DNA of 64,000 nt from an uncultured Emticicia sp. (GTDB lineage: Bacteria; Bacteroidota; Bacteroidia; Cytophagales; Spirosomataceae). The translations under genes and the position numbers were made by a program. Below the pieces are notes generated by a model. That model was not told where the DNA came from. It ran no database searches and saw only the letters and a list, made by a program, of their open reading frames with translations. Each line of letters begins with the position of its first letter. Within the stretch, counting starts at the first letter, position 1. This document shows, one piece after another, positions 1 through 9,141 of the stretch. Location: contig NZ_CALCZQ010000032.1 in NCBI RefSeq assembly GCF_937903345.1, positions 1 through 64,000 on the forward strand, written 5' to 3'.

Positions 1-2549
1 ATGCTTCGAAAAGCTCGGTAGCTGATATTCAGGCACTTATCAACAGCGGAACGCCTAATATGCAAGAATTATTGAGCGATAAACCTTACTATAATTACGG
101 AGCAAGCAACCTACCCCTAAGGGCAGGCAAACGCTATGCTTGGCAGGTACGGGTAGAATCTTTTAATGAAAACGATGGTTTTTTGAATGATGGATACAGC
201 GATATTAAAAGTTTTGTCTATGGGCATTTGCCTTGCCCAAGGCCTACCAATTTGCAAGCCAAAGTTGATGCCGATGATGGCTCAGTAGCACTAACTTGGG
301 AAGCCCCCACCGATGCCCTTAGCTACAAACTGGCATACTACACACTACCCAATGGCATAAAAACCGAGAAAAGTGTTTTAGGTACATCATTTTTGTTGAT
401 TCAGCAACCCGTAGGCTACCAATACCAATGGGAGGTAAAGAGTGTATGCCAACAAGGCGAAAGCCAAGCCACCGCAAGCGATTTTGAGCTAAAGGAAAAG
501 CCCAAAGAAGAAGCATGGGAAAGCGACCCTGAACTGACCTACGAACCAGAAAGCTCGATTGAACCAGACCCAGAGGTTGTACAAACAACTGAAGACGACC
601 CTCAAGCGGAAGATAGCGAACCACAAACTAAAGAACCTGATGCAGAAGTTGATATAGATGCCCTACTCAACACGCCAACTAAGATATACATACCAGCCGA
701 GGGCAAAGAGCTACCCGAAGGCTTACCCGAACCCATTGCTTCTTTACCGCCCAATCCAAGTGTGGAGCAACTACAAGAAGTACTAAAAAGCAAAAAGCCT
801 ACTTGTGCAGGCATAACGGCAAGCTACTCATGTGGCAACCATGAGCGGGTCGCCGCACCGTTTGTGCCACAATACAATGGTGCAATAGTGCCAGTATCGG
901 CAGGCGATGAAATAGCCATGAATAGCCTTGTGTTATCAGTAGTAAGCATTGATGGCTCTGGCAATGGCGAAGGTTTGATAAAAGTACCGATGCTGAATAA
1001 CATCAAATTAGGCGTAACTTTAAGCGGTATACAAGTAGCCGAAGGTGGTTGTATTGTAGCAGGTAAGGCAGAGCTAAGTGGCGTAAGTGCCTCAGTATTA
1101 ACCGATAAACAGCGAGCAACATTAGAAAAAGCATATACGGCATATAATTTAATTTTAGATGTAGCCTACGAAAATGCAGGGGCGATTGCCGAGACGTATA
1201 ACTCACTAACAGATTTATATGAAAAAACTGCACAGAAAACGCAGCTAATTTTAGATAAAGTTAATGATGGCAAAAAGATAAGTAAAGCCGAGCAAAAAGC
1301 ATTGGCAGAAATGAAAAAGAAAGCCAAAGAAGGGATAGATAAGCAGATAGCCTATTTTACGAAAAAATTTGGAAGCGGAGGTTCAGGCGAAATCATTAAA
1401 TTAGTTAATTTGGCGAGCCAAAGTTGTGTTTGTGAAGCTAATACCGAAACAACCGAGCCTAAAAAAGGACCCAACGCCTATGCTGGAGAGTGGATTTTTT
1501 ATGATGAAGATTGCAAAAAATGCTTAGAAGACGATAAGAAAAGACAGCAAGAAATGGCGAAATTAGCCAAAGCCCTTGAAGAGAAATTAATGGCCATCAA
1601 AGGTAAAAAAATGGAGTGTGGGTGTGGGTGGAATAGTATAAAATCATTAATGCAAGATTTAGGAACAAGCGATAAAAATTGTGAATTGGTAAAACAATAT
1701 TTAACACAACTAAAAACAAATATTGATAACAAGCAAAATACTATTTTTGATGTAGCAGAGGGATCTTTATATTTACCTTTGCAAGGACAGGTCAACATTG
1801 GAGGAGAGTGTTTTGATAATGTTGTAATTACCTTAGGTAAATCTGCAATTAACCCTCAGAAAAAGCAATATTTAGGAGATATATTACTCATAGATGGTGC
1901 TTTTAATCTTAAAACTGAAAATCTTGAAAAAACAAAATTATTAGAAAAATGGCTTTTTAGTTCTTTGAAAAAAGAGAAAAAGGAAGAGAAAAAGGGAGAT
2001 GACATTAAAGATGCAGAAAAGAGAGAAAATAAAAATAAAAAGCTAAAAATAACTTATGCGGCAGGTGTTGATGTATCTGTTATGTCGACAACCATTGAAA
2101 ATATATTCTATGAAATTTTAGATAATGCTAATATTAATAGAACTATGATTATAACTAGTACAAAAAGGTCTGCGGAAGGTCAAGCAAAAGCAATGATAAA
2201 AAACATTAAAAGTGAAGGAGTTAAAGCGATGAAAAACCTTTATGGAAGTAAAGGAGATAAAGTTATAGATTATTACGAAACTATTAAAAATGATTATACA
2301 GAATCTCAAATTATACCATTATTAGTAAATAAAATGATAGAAGTTGGATTTGTTTCAGCACATATGGACTGGTTAACTAAAGGAGCTGTTGATTTTGGTG
2401 AAGCATCAAATGGTTTTGATGGAACATATTCAGGAGATATTTCATCTATCGTTAGTGATGCAAAGAAAAACTCAAGTGTTAATCCTAACCAAGTATTATC
2501 ACCTTCAGCAAAAGGAGAAAAAGCATTACATATTGAAATTAAACTTTAA
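1..2549 (+). CDS. Large modular FN3 protein with C-terminal M15 peptidase-like domain (5' partial), putative polymorphic toxin
   Basis: The frame is open to the window edge: 19 sense codons precede the first ATG at 60, so the true start lies outside. Numbered from that ATG, residues about 1-50 and 58-145 look like fibronectin type III modules. Residues about 148-205 are an acidic Pro/Glu linker, and a Cys-containing helical middle follows to about 560. The last 140 residues resemble a zinc D-Ala-D-Ala/endolysin-type peptidase (M15): ITSTKR near 698-703, a His/Asp pair in SAHMDWLTKGAVDFG (H768, D778) and a terminal HIE (H824, E826). The His-Asp spacing is longer than the classical SxHxxGxAxD. 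GC falls sharply along the gene: 30 of 60 bases at 241-300 against 10 of 60 at 2101-2160. That fits an exchangeable toxin tip, with the next gene as immunity partner. The peptidase call is motif-level inference. Confidence 0.6.
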   Translation, partial: ASKSSVADIQALINSGTPNMQELLSDKPYYNYGASNLPLRAGKRYAWQVRVESFNENDGFLNDGYSDIKSFVYGHLPCPRPTNLQAKVDADDGSVALTWEAPTDALSYKLAYYTLPNGIKTEKSVLGTSFLLIQQPVGYQYQWEVKSVCQQGESQATASDFELKEKPKEEAWESDPELTYEPESSIEPDPEVVQTTEDDPQAEDSEPQTKEPDAEVDIDALLNTPTKIYIPAEGKELPEGLPEPIASLPPNPSVEQLQEVLKSKKPTCAGITASYSCGNHERVAAPFVPQYNGAIVPVSAGDEIAMNSLVLSVVSIDGSGNGEGLIKVPMLNNIKLGVTLSGIQVAEGGCIVAGKAELSGVSASVLTDKQRATLEKAYTAYNLILDVAYENAGAIAETYNSLTDLYEKTAQKTQLILDKVNDGKKISKAEQKALAEMKKKAKEGIDKQIAYFTKKFGSGGSGEIIKLVNLASQSCVCEANTETTEPKKGPNAYAGEWIFYDEDCKKCLEDDKKRQQEMAKLAKALEEKLMAIKGKKMECGCGWNSIKSLMQDLGTSDKNCELVKQYLTQLKTNIDNKQNTIFDVAEGSLYLPLQGQVNIGGECFDNVVITLGKSAINPQKKQYLGDILLIDGAFNLKTENLEKTKLLEKWLFSSLKKEKKEEKKGDDIKDAEKRENKNKKLKITYAAGVDVSVMSTTIENIFYEILDNANINRTMIITSTKRSAEGQAKAMIKNIKSEGVKAMKNLYGSKGDKVIDYYETIKNDYTESQIIPLLVNKMIEVGFVSAHMDWLTKGAVDFGEASNGFDGTYSGDISSIVSDAKKNSSVNPNQVLSPSAKGEKALHIEIKL

Positions 2550-2561
2550 ACATATAGTAGA

Positions 2562-3086
2562 ATGAAAAAATTATTTAGCATTACTATTTTTATTTTTAAA
2601 ATTGGTATAGCACTTTCCCAAGAAAAAAATGACTCAAAATTTTGTTTACAAGAATTAAAGAAAATTGAAAAATTACAAGATAATTTTTTTTCAAAAATAG
2701 ATGAAAATAGGTGTAGTTTGATACTATTTCAAAAAAATGGACAAATAAAAGAGCTAATTATATTAAAATCAGAAAATGAAGGAGTTTCGTTACATGAAAT
2801 AAATGTAACATATTTCTTTTCAGAAGTGTCCCAAGTCAAAGGGTTTTCAAGCAATAACGCACAAATTTTAAATTTTCTTGAAAAAGAAATAAGACAATAC
2901 GATTTAACCTTAAAAAATTATATTTTAGATGCTTTTAGTAATATTAGGAAAAAACAGCCTTTGGACTCTATTGAATTTCCTCTTTATGGGGTAACAACTG
3001 ATTTTGAAAGCGAATTGGTTTTAAAAAAAATTTCTCTATCTGAAAATAAGGTAGTTTTAAATCTCTCCTTTTTTATTAAGTTATGA
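2562..3086 (+). CDS. Small exported protein, candidate periplasmic immunity protein
   Basis: This is a 174-residue protein that I do not recognise by family. It starts 12 bases after the stop of the M15-tailed protein, so the two are probably co-transcribed. Residues 1-20 form a signal peptide (Lys-Lys, hydrophobic stretch, ALS-Q cleavage site). The rest is Lys/Glu-rich with alternating helix and strand character, one or two Cys residues and no membrane segment. The DNA is extremely AT-rich (9 G/C in 60 bases at 2641-2700), matching the toxin tip and not the front of the upstream gene. An exported partner is what one would expect if the toxin acts on peptidoglycan. The immunity role is inferred from position and export only. 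Confidence 0.6.
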   Translation: MKKLFSITIFIFKIGIALSQEKNDSKFCLQELKKIEKLQDNFFSKIDENRCSLILFQKNGQIKELIILKSENEGVSLHEINVTYFFSEVSQVKGFSSNNAQILNFLEKEIRQYDLTLKNYILDAFSNIRKKQPLDSIEFPLYGVTTDFESELVLKKISLSENKVVLNLSFFIKL

Positions 3087-3103
3087 AATGAATATTCGTA
3101 TAG

Positions 3104-3139
3104 CCCCCAGATAGTGTATCCTGCAAGGTACTCTGAGGG
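3104..3139 (+). terminator. Imperfect hairpin after the immunity candidate
   Basis: Outer arms CCC-AGA and TCT-GGG enclose an inner TA-CCT/AGG-TA stem, followed by a T-run around 3150-3157. This is a weak terminator candidate closing the toxin/immunity transcript. Confidence 0.35.
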
Positions 3140-3182
3140 ATTGGTCTATGTTTTTTTGGTGTCTCGCCCTAAAAAAAACTTT

Positions 3183-4238
3183 TCATCTCCCAAATCTCAA
3201 ACCAACGGTCGTGATATTCTGAGTGGCTGAGCTTCGTTCTAATTTATTCAAGAAAACATTTTTTATATCAGCTTCCACAAAAAGATTCACTACACCATAA
3301 CCCACATTCAGAATAATTCCGTAGCGGTACGGATTCTCTGGGTTTTTGATGCTCACTTTTGTTTCTTGCCGATTGAGAGCTTTTATTTCTGAATAGTTTC
3401 TACTGCCCCTCAGCAACATTCCGATATATGCCCCAATGCCGAAATTGAAGGTTTTTTGATTGTTTTGTCCGTAGAAATTGATAGTCGGAATTATCTTAAA
3501 ATCAGTATAAAACAATGACTGGTTGTTGGTATAAGGCGTGATTTCTTTGGGTAAATCGGTGGCGTTTAGGCGGTCAACGGTGTAGTAATTATCGCCATTG
3601 CGGGCTGGTTTGAAAACCGCCACAGTATCATATTTTGTATTATCGAGGCTATTGAGGCGTAGCAAATAGGCGTTGCGTTTGGTGCTGATGCCCCTTAAGT
3701 GATACCAGCTAACTTCAAAGCCGTAGCGAAGTACGATTTCTTTATGGCCAGTCCGAATAAAACTTTCTTGACGCATCAATGACACGCTCAAACTTGGTGA
3801 AGTTAGGAAGTTTTGACGAAAAATTTGCTCCGTCATTTTAAATGGATTATACGTAACGGTACTGACAGATAGATAGTTAGCTGAGTTTAGCCCCACTGAA
3901 AGATTGAGGTAGGTATTGCGTTTGAGGCGTTGCCATGAAGTCATACCTTCCAGTTGTCGTTGGGTGGTCATTTCTTTGGTAAAGCTATTACCTTCGTAGT
4001 CTTGTCGGAAACTTCGGCGAACGTTTGAAGGCATTTCGTCCAAATCTTGATTCATTTGTACAACAATTCTATTCAAATCGTATTTTTCGAGAGCTTTTAA
4101 ATCTTCTTTGGTTTGTCCCCAAAGCACAATTCGTTTACGTTTACCGATATTCACTACTATTGAGTCAATATCGGTCGTTTTTTTAGCAAAAGCGAGCGTT
4201 GCAAAGCATAAAAATATAATTATGAACAGTTTATTCAT
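3183..4238 (-). CDS. Secreted or outer-membrane protein of unknown function
   Basis: A 351-residue protein with a clear signal peptide (residues 1-18, ending FAKK). A charged region of about 90 residues follows, then a long stretch of alternating short strands and Tyr/Asn-rich turns. The C-terminus (TTVGLRFGR) resembles the last strand of an outer-membrane beta-barrel. The gene lies 68 bases downstream of the anti-sigma-like gene on the same strand, so it is probably the last gene of the sigma/anti-sigma operon and may be an envelope target of that system. I do not recognise the family. Confidence 0.6.
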   Translation of the reverse strand: MNKLFIIIFLCFATLAFAKKTTDIDSIVVNIGKRKRIVLWGQTKEDLKALEKYDLNRIVVQMNQDLDEMPSNVRRSFRQDYEGNSFTKEMTTQRQLEGMTSWQRLKRNTYLNLSVGLNSANYLSVSTVTYNPFKMTEQIFRQNFLTSPSLSVSLMRQESFIRTGHKEIVLRYGFEVSWYHLRGISTKRNAYLLRLNSLDNTKYDTVAVFKPARNGDNYYTVDRLNATDLPKEITPYTNNQSLFYTDFKIIPTINFYGQNNQKTFNFGIGAYIGMLLRGSRNYSEIKALNRQETKVSIKNPENPYRYGIILNVGYGVVNLFVEADIKNVFLNKLERSSATQNITTVGLRFGR

Positions 4239-4306
4239 TTACAAGTGGGAATGGAGTGTCAGAAAAATAAAATAGCCGAACTCCAGTTGTTATGAAGGTT
4301 CGCCTA

Positions 4307-5101
4307 TTATCTATTTGTCGAGTCAACAGCCATTGTTTCATTTTTGAAACTTTCTTTTACAAACGCCCAAACTTTGTTTGGTTTGTTATTGATAGAAGGT
4401 AGTTCTTCAGCGGGGTTGACTCCTTTTTTGCCAATTTTTCTACCCAAACGAGCAACTAAACCATTCTTTTTCTCTTTTCGAGGAACTTGGTTATAATCAT
4501 CTTCATCGTCAGGGATTTCCAGAATCGCTACACGTTCACGTCGTTGTGGTGCAACTCGTTTTTCAACAAATCCTTGATACGGCACAAATATATAATTATC
4601 GCTCGCAGGAGTTCGTTGATTATTCAAAACTTCGCTTTCATTTGTTGAAACATTGTTTTGTGTTTCATTAACCGCTACGACTGGCTCGATTATCATCAAA
4701 TTTTCTTTGATGGGGATTTTTTCAAGTTGTTGCGTTGTTTGTTCTTTGATTGTCTCCATAACTTTCACCACCTTATTTTTGTGGTTGTCGTTATTGGCTA
4801 TCATCAGTTGTTTAGATTTGGTGGTTTGATTCAAGGATGATTCTATCGAAATCGTAGAATTTGGGCTATTTACTGTTTGATTTTTAGTTGCTATATCTGT
4901 TTTTTGATTATAGAAATACATGCCCAAGCCGCCCAGCAAAATTACACTTGCTGCCGCAGTCTGCCACCAAACTAAAGGCTTTTTACGCTTCGTTTGCTTT
5001 TGTTGGATGCGTTGCCAAATCTCGTTTTTGTTCCAGTCGGATTCAAAATTAGTTAGGTCAACTTTTTCTTGAATTTTCTTATAAAACTCCTCTGTTTGCA
5101 T
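4307..5101 (-). CDS. Single-pass membrane protein, likely anti-sigma factor
   Basis: 264 residues. The cytoplasmic N-terminus of about 43 residues ends in a basic patch (KQTKRKK). One membrane helix at about 45-65 (VWWQTAAASVILLGGLGMYF) follows, then a low-complexity periplasmic part rich in Asn, Gln and Thr. The start overlaps the end of the ECF sigma gene by 23 bases, a typical sigma/anti-sigma coupling. There is no Cys/His zinc anti-sigma motif, so the call rests on architecture and neighbourhood. It probably holds the sigma factor at the inner membrane until an envelope signal arrives. Confidence 0.65.
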   Translation of the reverse strand: MQTEEFYKKIQEKVDLTNFESDWNKNEIWQRIQQKQTKRKKPLVWWQTAAASVILLGGLGMYFYNQKTDIATKNQTVNSPNSTISIESSLNQTTKSKQLMIANNDNHKNKVVKVMETIKEQTTQQLEKIPIKENLMIIEPVVAVNETQNNVSTNESEVLNNQRTPASDNYIFVPYQGFVEKRVAPQRRERVAILEIPDDEDDYNQVPRKEKKNGLVARLGRKIGKKGVNPAEELPSINNKPNKVWAFVKESFKNETMAVDSTNR

Positions 5102-5633
5102 GACTTTTATTCATTAAAAGAATTTTCTTCTGTAATAATTTTCGAGCGTGGTTTAGCTGGGATTTTGATGTGCCTTCATTGATATTTAATTGTTCTGCGA
5201 TTTCTTTGTGCGAATAGCCCTCAATAGCAAAAAGATTAAAAACCGTACGATAACCGTCGGGTAGCTCGGCGATGAGTTTGTAGATTTCATCACTCGAAAT
5301 CGAATCTAAGATATTATTATCAACTGGTACCTCGATGGCCTCGCTTTCGGGCATCAGATTAAAATTTGCTTGTTTACGAAGTAGCATCAACGACTCATTA
5401 ATCACAATTCTTTTCATCCAAGCTTCAAATGACCGCAAATTATCAAACCTAAAATTGACTGCCCCTTCAAAAATTTTGAGGAACGAATCAATAACCAAAT
5501 CTTCAGCCGTCATGCGGTCATGTACATAACGATACGCCACCCGATACAAAAAGCTTCCATAATGCTCAAAAACATTTTTTTGGGCAATGGGGTTTTTGCT
5601 TCGTAGGCTTTCGATGGTCGAGGTTGCTATCAA
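5079..5633 (-). CDS. ECF-type RNA polymerase sigma-70 factor
   Basis: 184 residues. Region 2 is at about 10-80 (FLYRVAYRYVHDRMTAEDLV and the following DSFLKIFE) and region 4 at about 120-175, with a helix-turn-helix in HKEIAEQLNINEGTSKSQLN. The acidic segment between them (VPVDNNILDSISSDE) is normal for ECF factors. The frame has no ATG; the first codon is TTG at 5633, and an in-frame TAA lies 30-40 bases further upstream, so translation probably starts at TTG and may be weak. It directs RNA polymerase to a small envelope regulon and is co-encoded with the membrane protein that follows it. Confidence 0.88.
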   Translation of the reverse strand: MIATSTIESLRSKNPIAQKNVFEHYGSFLYRVAYRYVHDRMTAEDLVIDSFLKIFEGAVNFRFDNLRSFEAWMKRIVINESLMLLRKQANFNLMPESEAIEVPVDNNILDSISSDEIYKLIAELPDGYRTVFNLFAIEGYSHKEIAEQLNINEGTSKSQLNHARKLLQKKILLMNKSHANRGVL

Positions 5634-5825
5634 GTGTTTTTCGTAACAGACGTTTCCTATGATTTAAATGCAGAAGATGCCTTTAAAGTTGTATGAAGGT
5701 AAAAATATTTTTTGGTCTTAACTATTTGGCTGTAAGTATTTTCAAAGTTTTGAAGAGTGAAAAGTGCTTGTTCTGAGGTTAACAGTAAAATTATCACAAA
5801 AAACTACTAAAAAAATTAAAGACTT

Positions 5826-5856
5826 TTTGTTTTTTCGTTTGAAATCTCTAATTTTG
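5826..5856 (+). promoter_or_regulatory. Bacteroidota-type promoter of rpmE2
   Basis: TTTG at 5826-5829 and TAATTTTG at 5849-5856 are 19 bases apart, an exact match to the Bacteroidota -33/-7 pattern. Transcription should start near 5863, giving a leader of roughly 38 nt. Confidence 0.7.
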
Positions 5857-5900
5857 CAATCCGTTTTAGAAAAGTAATAGATATTTCAATAAATAAAGTA

Positions 5901-6146
5901 ATGAAAAAAGATATTCATCCAAATTATAGACCAGTTGTTTTCTGGGATTTGTCAACAGGTTTCAAATTTTTGACAAAATCATGTGCCAATACTAAAGAAA
6001 GTATCGTTTGGGAAGATGGTAACGAATACCCAGTTTACAAAGTGGAGGTTAGCTCTGACTCACACCCATTTTATACCGGTAAAAATGTATTGCTTGATAC
6101 GGCTGGTCGTGTTGATAAGTTCAACAGACGTTACGGTAAGAAATAA
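5901..6146 (+). CDS. rpmE2: 50S ribosomal protein L31 type B
   Basis: 81 residues. The start (MKKDIHPNYRPVVF), the SSDSHPFYTGK segment and the end (GRVDKFNRRYGKK) are diagnostic of the longer type B L31. The zinc-binding Cys set of type A is missing; one Cys remains near residue 28. The gene is a monocistron: its own promoter lies upstream and a strong terminator follows. It is a component of the large subunit at the central protuberance. Confidence 0.95.
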   Translation: MKKDIHPNYRPVVFWDLSTGFKFLTKSCANTKESIVWEDGNEYPVYKVEVSSDSHPFYTGKNVLLDTAGRVDKFNRRYGKK

Positions 6147-6165
6147 TTTTCTTTGGTTTAGATTT

Positions 6166-6204
6166 AAAGCCTTTCAAAATATATTTTTTTGAAGGGCTTT
6201 TTTT
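6166..6204 (+). terminator. Intrinsic terminator of rpmE2
   Basis: The arms AAAGCCTTTCAAAA and TTTTGAAGGGCTTT pair with one wobble position and are followed by a T-run (6198-6204). It lies 20 bases after the rpmE2 stop and may also serve the convergent EamA gene. Confidence 0.8.
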
Positions 6205-6226
6205 AAATAAAATTTTCTGAATTTTG

Positions 6227-7108
6227 CTACTTCTTCTTCAAAAACGGATGTAGCACAACTGATAGTAAAATTAAGGCCCCGCCTATATAAAAGCCAGAAG
6301 TCATTTTTTCGCTTTCTCCAAAAATAAAATAGGCCATAATGATGCCATAAATAGGCTCCATATTGATTGAAAGATTGAGCGTAAATGCTGAGATTTTTTT
6401 GAGCAAATGCATCATTTCAATATACGGATAGACCGTACAAACCAAGCCTAATATTCCAACCCAAATCCAATCGTAATGAGTAGGTGTAAGCTGAAAACGC
6501 TCATTGGGCAAAGCAAAAATAATGATCGGAATGTAAATCCACATGGCTCCAAATGCTCCGACCATCTCGTAGAAAGTAACGATTTGAGCATCGTTGTTCT
6601 TGGCAAATTGGGCATTTATTACAGAAAACACGGTTGCCAATAAAGCACCAACCAACCCAATCAGAATACCTACGATATATTTTCCTTCGAACGTAAATAC
6701 AAAATACATTCCCAAAACCACTAAAATGCCAAGAAAAACTTCAACCCAACTGATTTTGGTTTTTCGCATAATTGGCTCAAAGATACTTGTAAAAAACGAA
6801 GTCGTAGAAAAAGTAACCAAACTAACTGCCACCGTAGATGCTCGAGCCGAACCAAAAAAGCATATCCAGTGAAACGACATGATTGCTCCAACTCCTAATA
6901 AGGGCATTGCTTGTTTCCATGAAACTTTTAGGCTTTTTTTCTGAAATTGAGCCACAATCCACATACCTGATGCTGCCAGTAAGGTGCGATAAAAAACTAC
7001 ACCAATTGATGAAACTTCGGTCAGCCGACCCAAAATAGCAGTGAAACCAAGTATAATGACAATGAAATGTAGTTTTAGATAATCTTTTGGTAGAGGTTTT
7101 GAATCCAT
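6227..7108 (-). CDS. EamA/DMT family inner-membrane transporter
   Basis: 293 residues from the ATG at 7108, with about ten membrane helices forming two EamA repeats. The second repeat carries the typical SINMEPIYGIIMAYFIFGE segment. Proteins of this family export or exchange metabolites such as amino acids; the substrate cannot be read here. A longer frame opens at 7213, but its extra 35 residues run through an inverted repeat at 7168-7192 and are not transporter-like, so I prefer 7108. It lies downstream of the GNAT gene on the same strand but probably has its own transcript. Confidence 0.88.
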   Translation of the reverse strand: MDSKPLPKDYLKLHFIVIILGFTAILGRLTEVSSIGVVFYRTLLAASGMWIVAQFQKKSLKVSWKQAMPLLGVGAIMSFHWICFFGSARASTVAVSLVTFSTTSFFTSIFEPIMRKTKISWVEVFLGILVVLGMYFVFTFEGKYIVGILIGLVGALLATVFSVINAQFAKNNDAQIVTFYEMVGAFGAMWIYIPIIIFALPNERFQLTPTHYDWIWVGILGLVCTVYPYIEMMHLLKKISAFTLNLSINMEPIYGIIMAYFIFGESEKMTSGFYIGGALILLSVVLHPFLKKK

Positions 7109-7167
7109 AGATGTGTTATTTTTTAGGAATAAAATGTTTTCAAGATTGACACGATTAATAACCAAAC

Positions 7168-7192
7168 GTGCCACATTTTTGAAATGTAGCAC
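7168..7192 (-). terminator. Inverted repeat between GNAT and EamA genes
   Basis: GTGCCACATTT, three bases, then AAATGTAGCAC; one mismatch. It stands just after the GNAT gene and resembles the stem of the bshC terminator (33875-33909). It lacks a good T-run on the minus strand, so it is only a possible terminator. Confidence 0.4.
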
Positions 7193-7234
7193 GCTTTGAT
7201 GAATTTTACTCAATTATTCCTTTTTTGGTGTCGA

Positions 7235-7957
7235 TTATACCATTAATTCGATTTCATCTAATTTTTTTTTTCGACGTTCTTCACGTCTTAATAAGATTCT
7301 TTGTTTAAATTTCATCCATCGTTCGAAAAGTGGCAATTCTTCCAAGAAATTCCAGCTTTCATCTTTTTTGTCCGCTTCTTCTTTCTTTTTAGCCTCAATT
7401 GGGTCGAAGAGCATTCCTGTACACAAGCAATGTTTGCGGTTGGTACGAGTAAGTACATCATAATTTACGCAACTTGAACAGCCCTTCCAGAACGCATCAT
7501 CTGCTGGGAGCTCGCTGAAAGTTGTTGGTTCGTAACCTAAATCAGAATTGATTTTCATTACTGCCAAGCTCGTAGTTAGGCCAATGATTTTGGCGTTGGG
7601 GTATTTCTTTCGAGATAACTCAAATGCTTTTTGTTTGATTCGGGTAGCGATTCCACTCTTGCGGTATTCAGGATGCACGATAAGGCCTGAATTTGCTACA
7701 AATTTCCCATGTTCCCATGTTTCAATGTAACAAAACCCCATCCAGTGTCCTTCCCGAGTTAATGCGATAATGGCTTTGCCTTCACGCATTTTTTCTCTTA
7801 AATAATCAGGCGAGCGTTTGGCAATACCTGTGCCACGTGCTTTGGCACTTTCAGCCATTTCATCACAAATAGTTTCGGCTAAATTATAGTGGCTTTCATT
7901 GGCTACCTGCACAATATATAAATCTTCGGATGTGAGTGCTGTGTTATTCATCGTCAT
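7235..7957 (-). CDS. GNAT acetyltransferase of the Bacteroidota arginine-operon type
   Basis: 240 residues. A GNAT fold covers about 12-150: CoA-loop region VHPEYRKSGIATRI, then FELSRKKYPNAKIIGLTT. A Cys cluster follows (WKGCSSCVNYD and HCLCTGML), then a basic Lys/Arg-rich tail. The RGTGIAKRSPDYL start and the Cys cluster match the GNAT proteins that usually stand first in Bacteroidota arginine operons, thought to supply N-acetylglutamate or N-acetylated intermediates. No argG, argC or other arg gene is adjacent here, so the gene is separated from its usual partners. Family match is confident; the reaction is inference. Confidence 0.8.
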   Translation of the reverse strand: MTMNNTALTSEDLYIVQVANESHYNLAETICDEMAESAKARGTGIAKRSPDYLREKMREGKAIIALTREGHWMGFCYIETWEHGKFVANSGLIVHPEYRKSGIATRIKQKAFELSRKKYPNAKIIGLTTSLAVMKINSDLGYEPTTFSELPADDAFWKGCSSCVNYDVLTRTNRKHCLCTGMLFDPIEAKKKEEADKKDESWNFLEELPLFERWMKFKQRILLRREERRKKKLDEIELMV

Positions 7958-8380
7958 TTATTGGGCTTTCCCTCAAACGGAGACGCTGTATCCTAAATGG
8001 TTTTAAATGAAAAAATAAGAAATAGGGAGAGATGACATTTTGCAAGAGAAGCAAAACTATTACTGTCTAATATTGATATGTCGAAATAGTCTAACTGGCA
8101 TTAATAGAATTGGACTGCCTAAGCGGACGAAAATGTATATAAATAAAAATAGGATACAAATATGTTAGGTTTCGGAATAATATCCAAAGAATCACCCTAA
8201 TATTTTTATTTGCATCTGAATAACGATGGGCTTTTAGCTTTAGTTCGGTGATAAAAAATAAATTTGCAGTCAGCTTTCTGTTATCAGCTATCGAAACTAT
8301 ATTATTTACTTAAAAAAAGTAGATAACAGATTGCCGACAGCTGAAGTTTAAATAACTTTGAACAAAAAATAAATTATTCT
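7958..8380. other. Divergent intergenic region, 423 bp
   Basis: No coding frame stands out. It must hold the promoters of the minus-strand GNAT gene and the plus-strand PAP2-like gene. An 8-base inverted pair, CTGTTATC at 8278-8285 and GATAACAG at 8322-8329, brackets an AT-rich stretch close to the plus-strand gene and could be an operator or a hairpin. Nothing else specific was seen. Confidence 0.4.
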
Positions 8381-9007
8381 TTGAATACTCGACTCGCTAA
8401 TTTTCTTTCGGTGGCTTTGCATCCTTTGTTGATGCCTACAATTTTATTTTTGTTGCTTTTGTTTATTGCACCTACTCCATTGGGAGCCGAACCGCTCGAT
8501 TTGCTTATGAAGTTGGCAGTAGTGGGTTTTGTGTTTATCTATACTTTTGCCATACCGGCCTATTTTGTGTATTTGATGAAACGTTGGGGTATGATTAGCA
8601 GCCTAAAACTCGAAATTTTGAAGGATCGTCGATTACCGTATTTTGTTACTGCTATAATTTATACGGCGTTAGGTTACTTTTTGTATTCCAAAAACTCAAT
8701 GCTTTTTCCGTGTGGATTTATTTTGTGGAGCATTGCGGCTGTTATTTTATGCCTAGGAATTGTCAGTCTTTGGTGGCAAATTTCGGCTCATGCGGCTGGA
8801 GTTGGGGGTATGATAGGAGCCCTAGCTGGAATTTTGGTGCAGTTAGGCGAGCAAAATCTATTTTTTCCTTTACTCTTCTTGGTTATTTTATCTGGGTACG
8901 TCATTTCAGCACGTTTGGCTCTCAATGCTCATACACCTGCACAGGTTGGTGCTGGGTTTCTACTCGGTTTGGGGCTTAGTTTAGCGTCGATTTTTGTTAT
9001 GTTTTAA
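8381..9007 (+). CDS. PAP2-like integral membrane protein
   Basis: 208 residues with about six membrane helices. Conserved pieces are ISAHAAGVGG near 150 and ARLALNAHTPAQVGAGFLLG near 180. They resemble the SxxH and RxxxxxH motifs of PAP2-type phosphatases, in a degenerate form. The frame has no ATG: TTG at 8381 is the first plausible start, and the frame is closed by TGA at 8342. A lipid or polyprenyl phosphatase role is possible but unproven. It is monocistronic and convergent with the EEP gene. Confidence 0.7.
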   Translation: MNTRLANFLSVALHPLLMPTILFLLLLFIAPTPLGAEPLDLLMKLAVVGFVFIYTFAIPAYFVYLMKRWGMISSLKLEILKDRRLPYFVTAIIYTALGYFLYSKNSMLFPCGFILWSIAAVILCLGIVSLWWQISAHAAGVGGMIGALAGILVQLGEQNLFFPLLFLVILSGYVISARLALNAHTPAQVGAGFLLGLGLSLASIFVMF

Positions 9008-9141
9008 CTGGATGTTGTATTAAAAAATCGAATATAAAGGTTTTTATCTCGTAAATACTTGGTAATTAGTGACTTATGAAGTAATGAGTTAGTGTTTCTT
9101 GATTGCTTTTTTTTGATAAACGAGGCTCTATGAGACTTATT

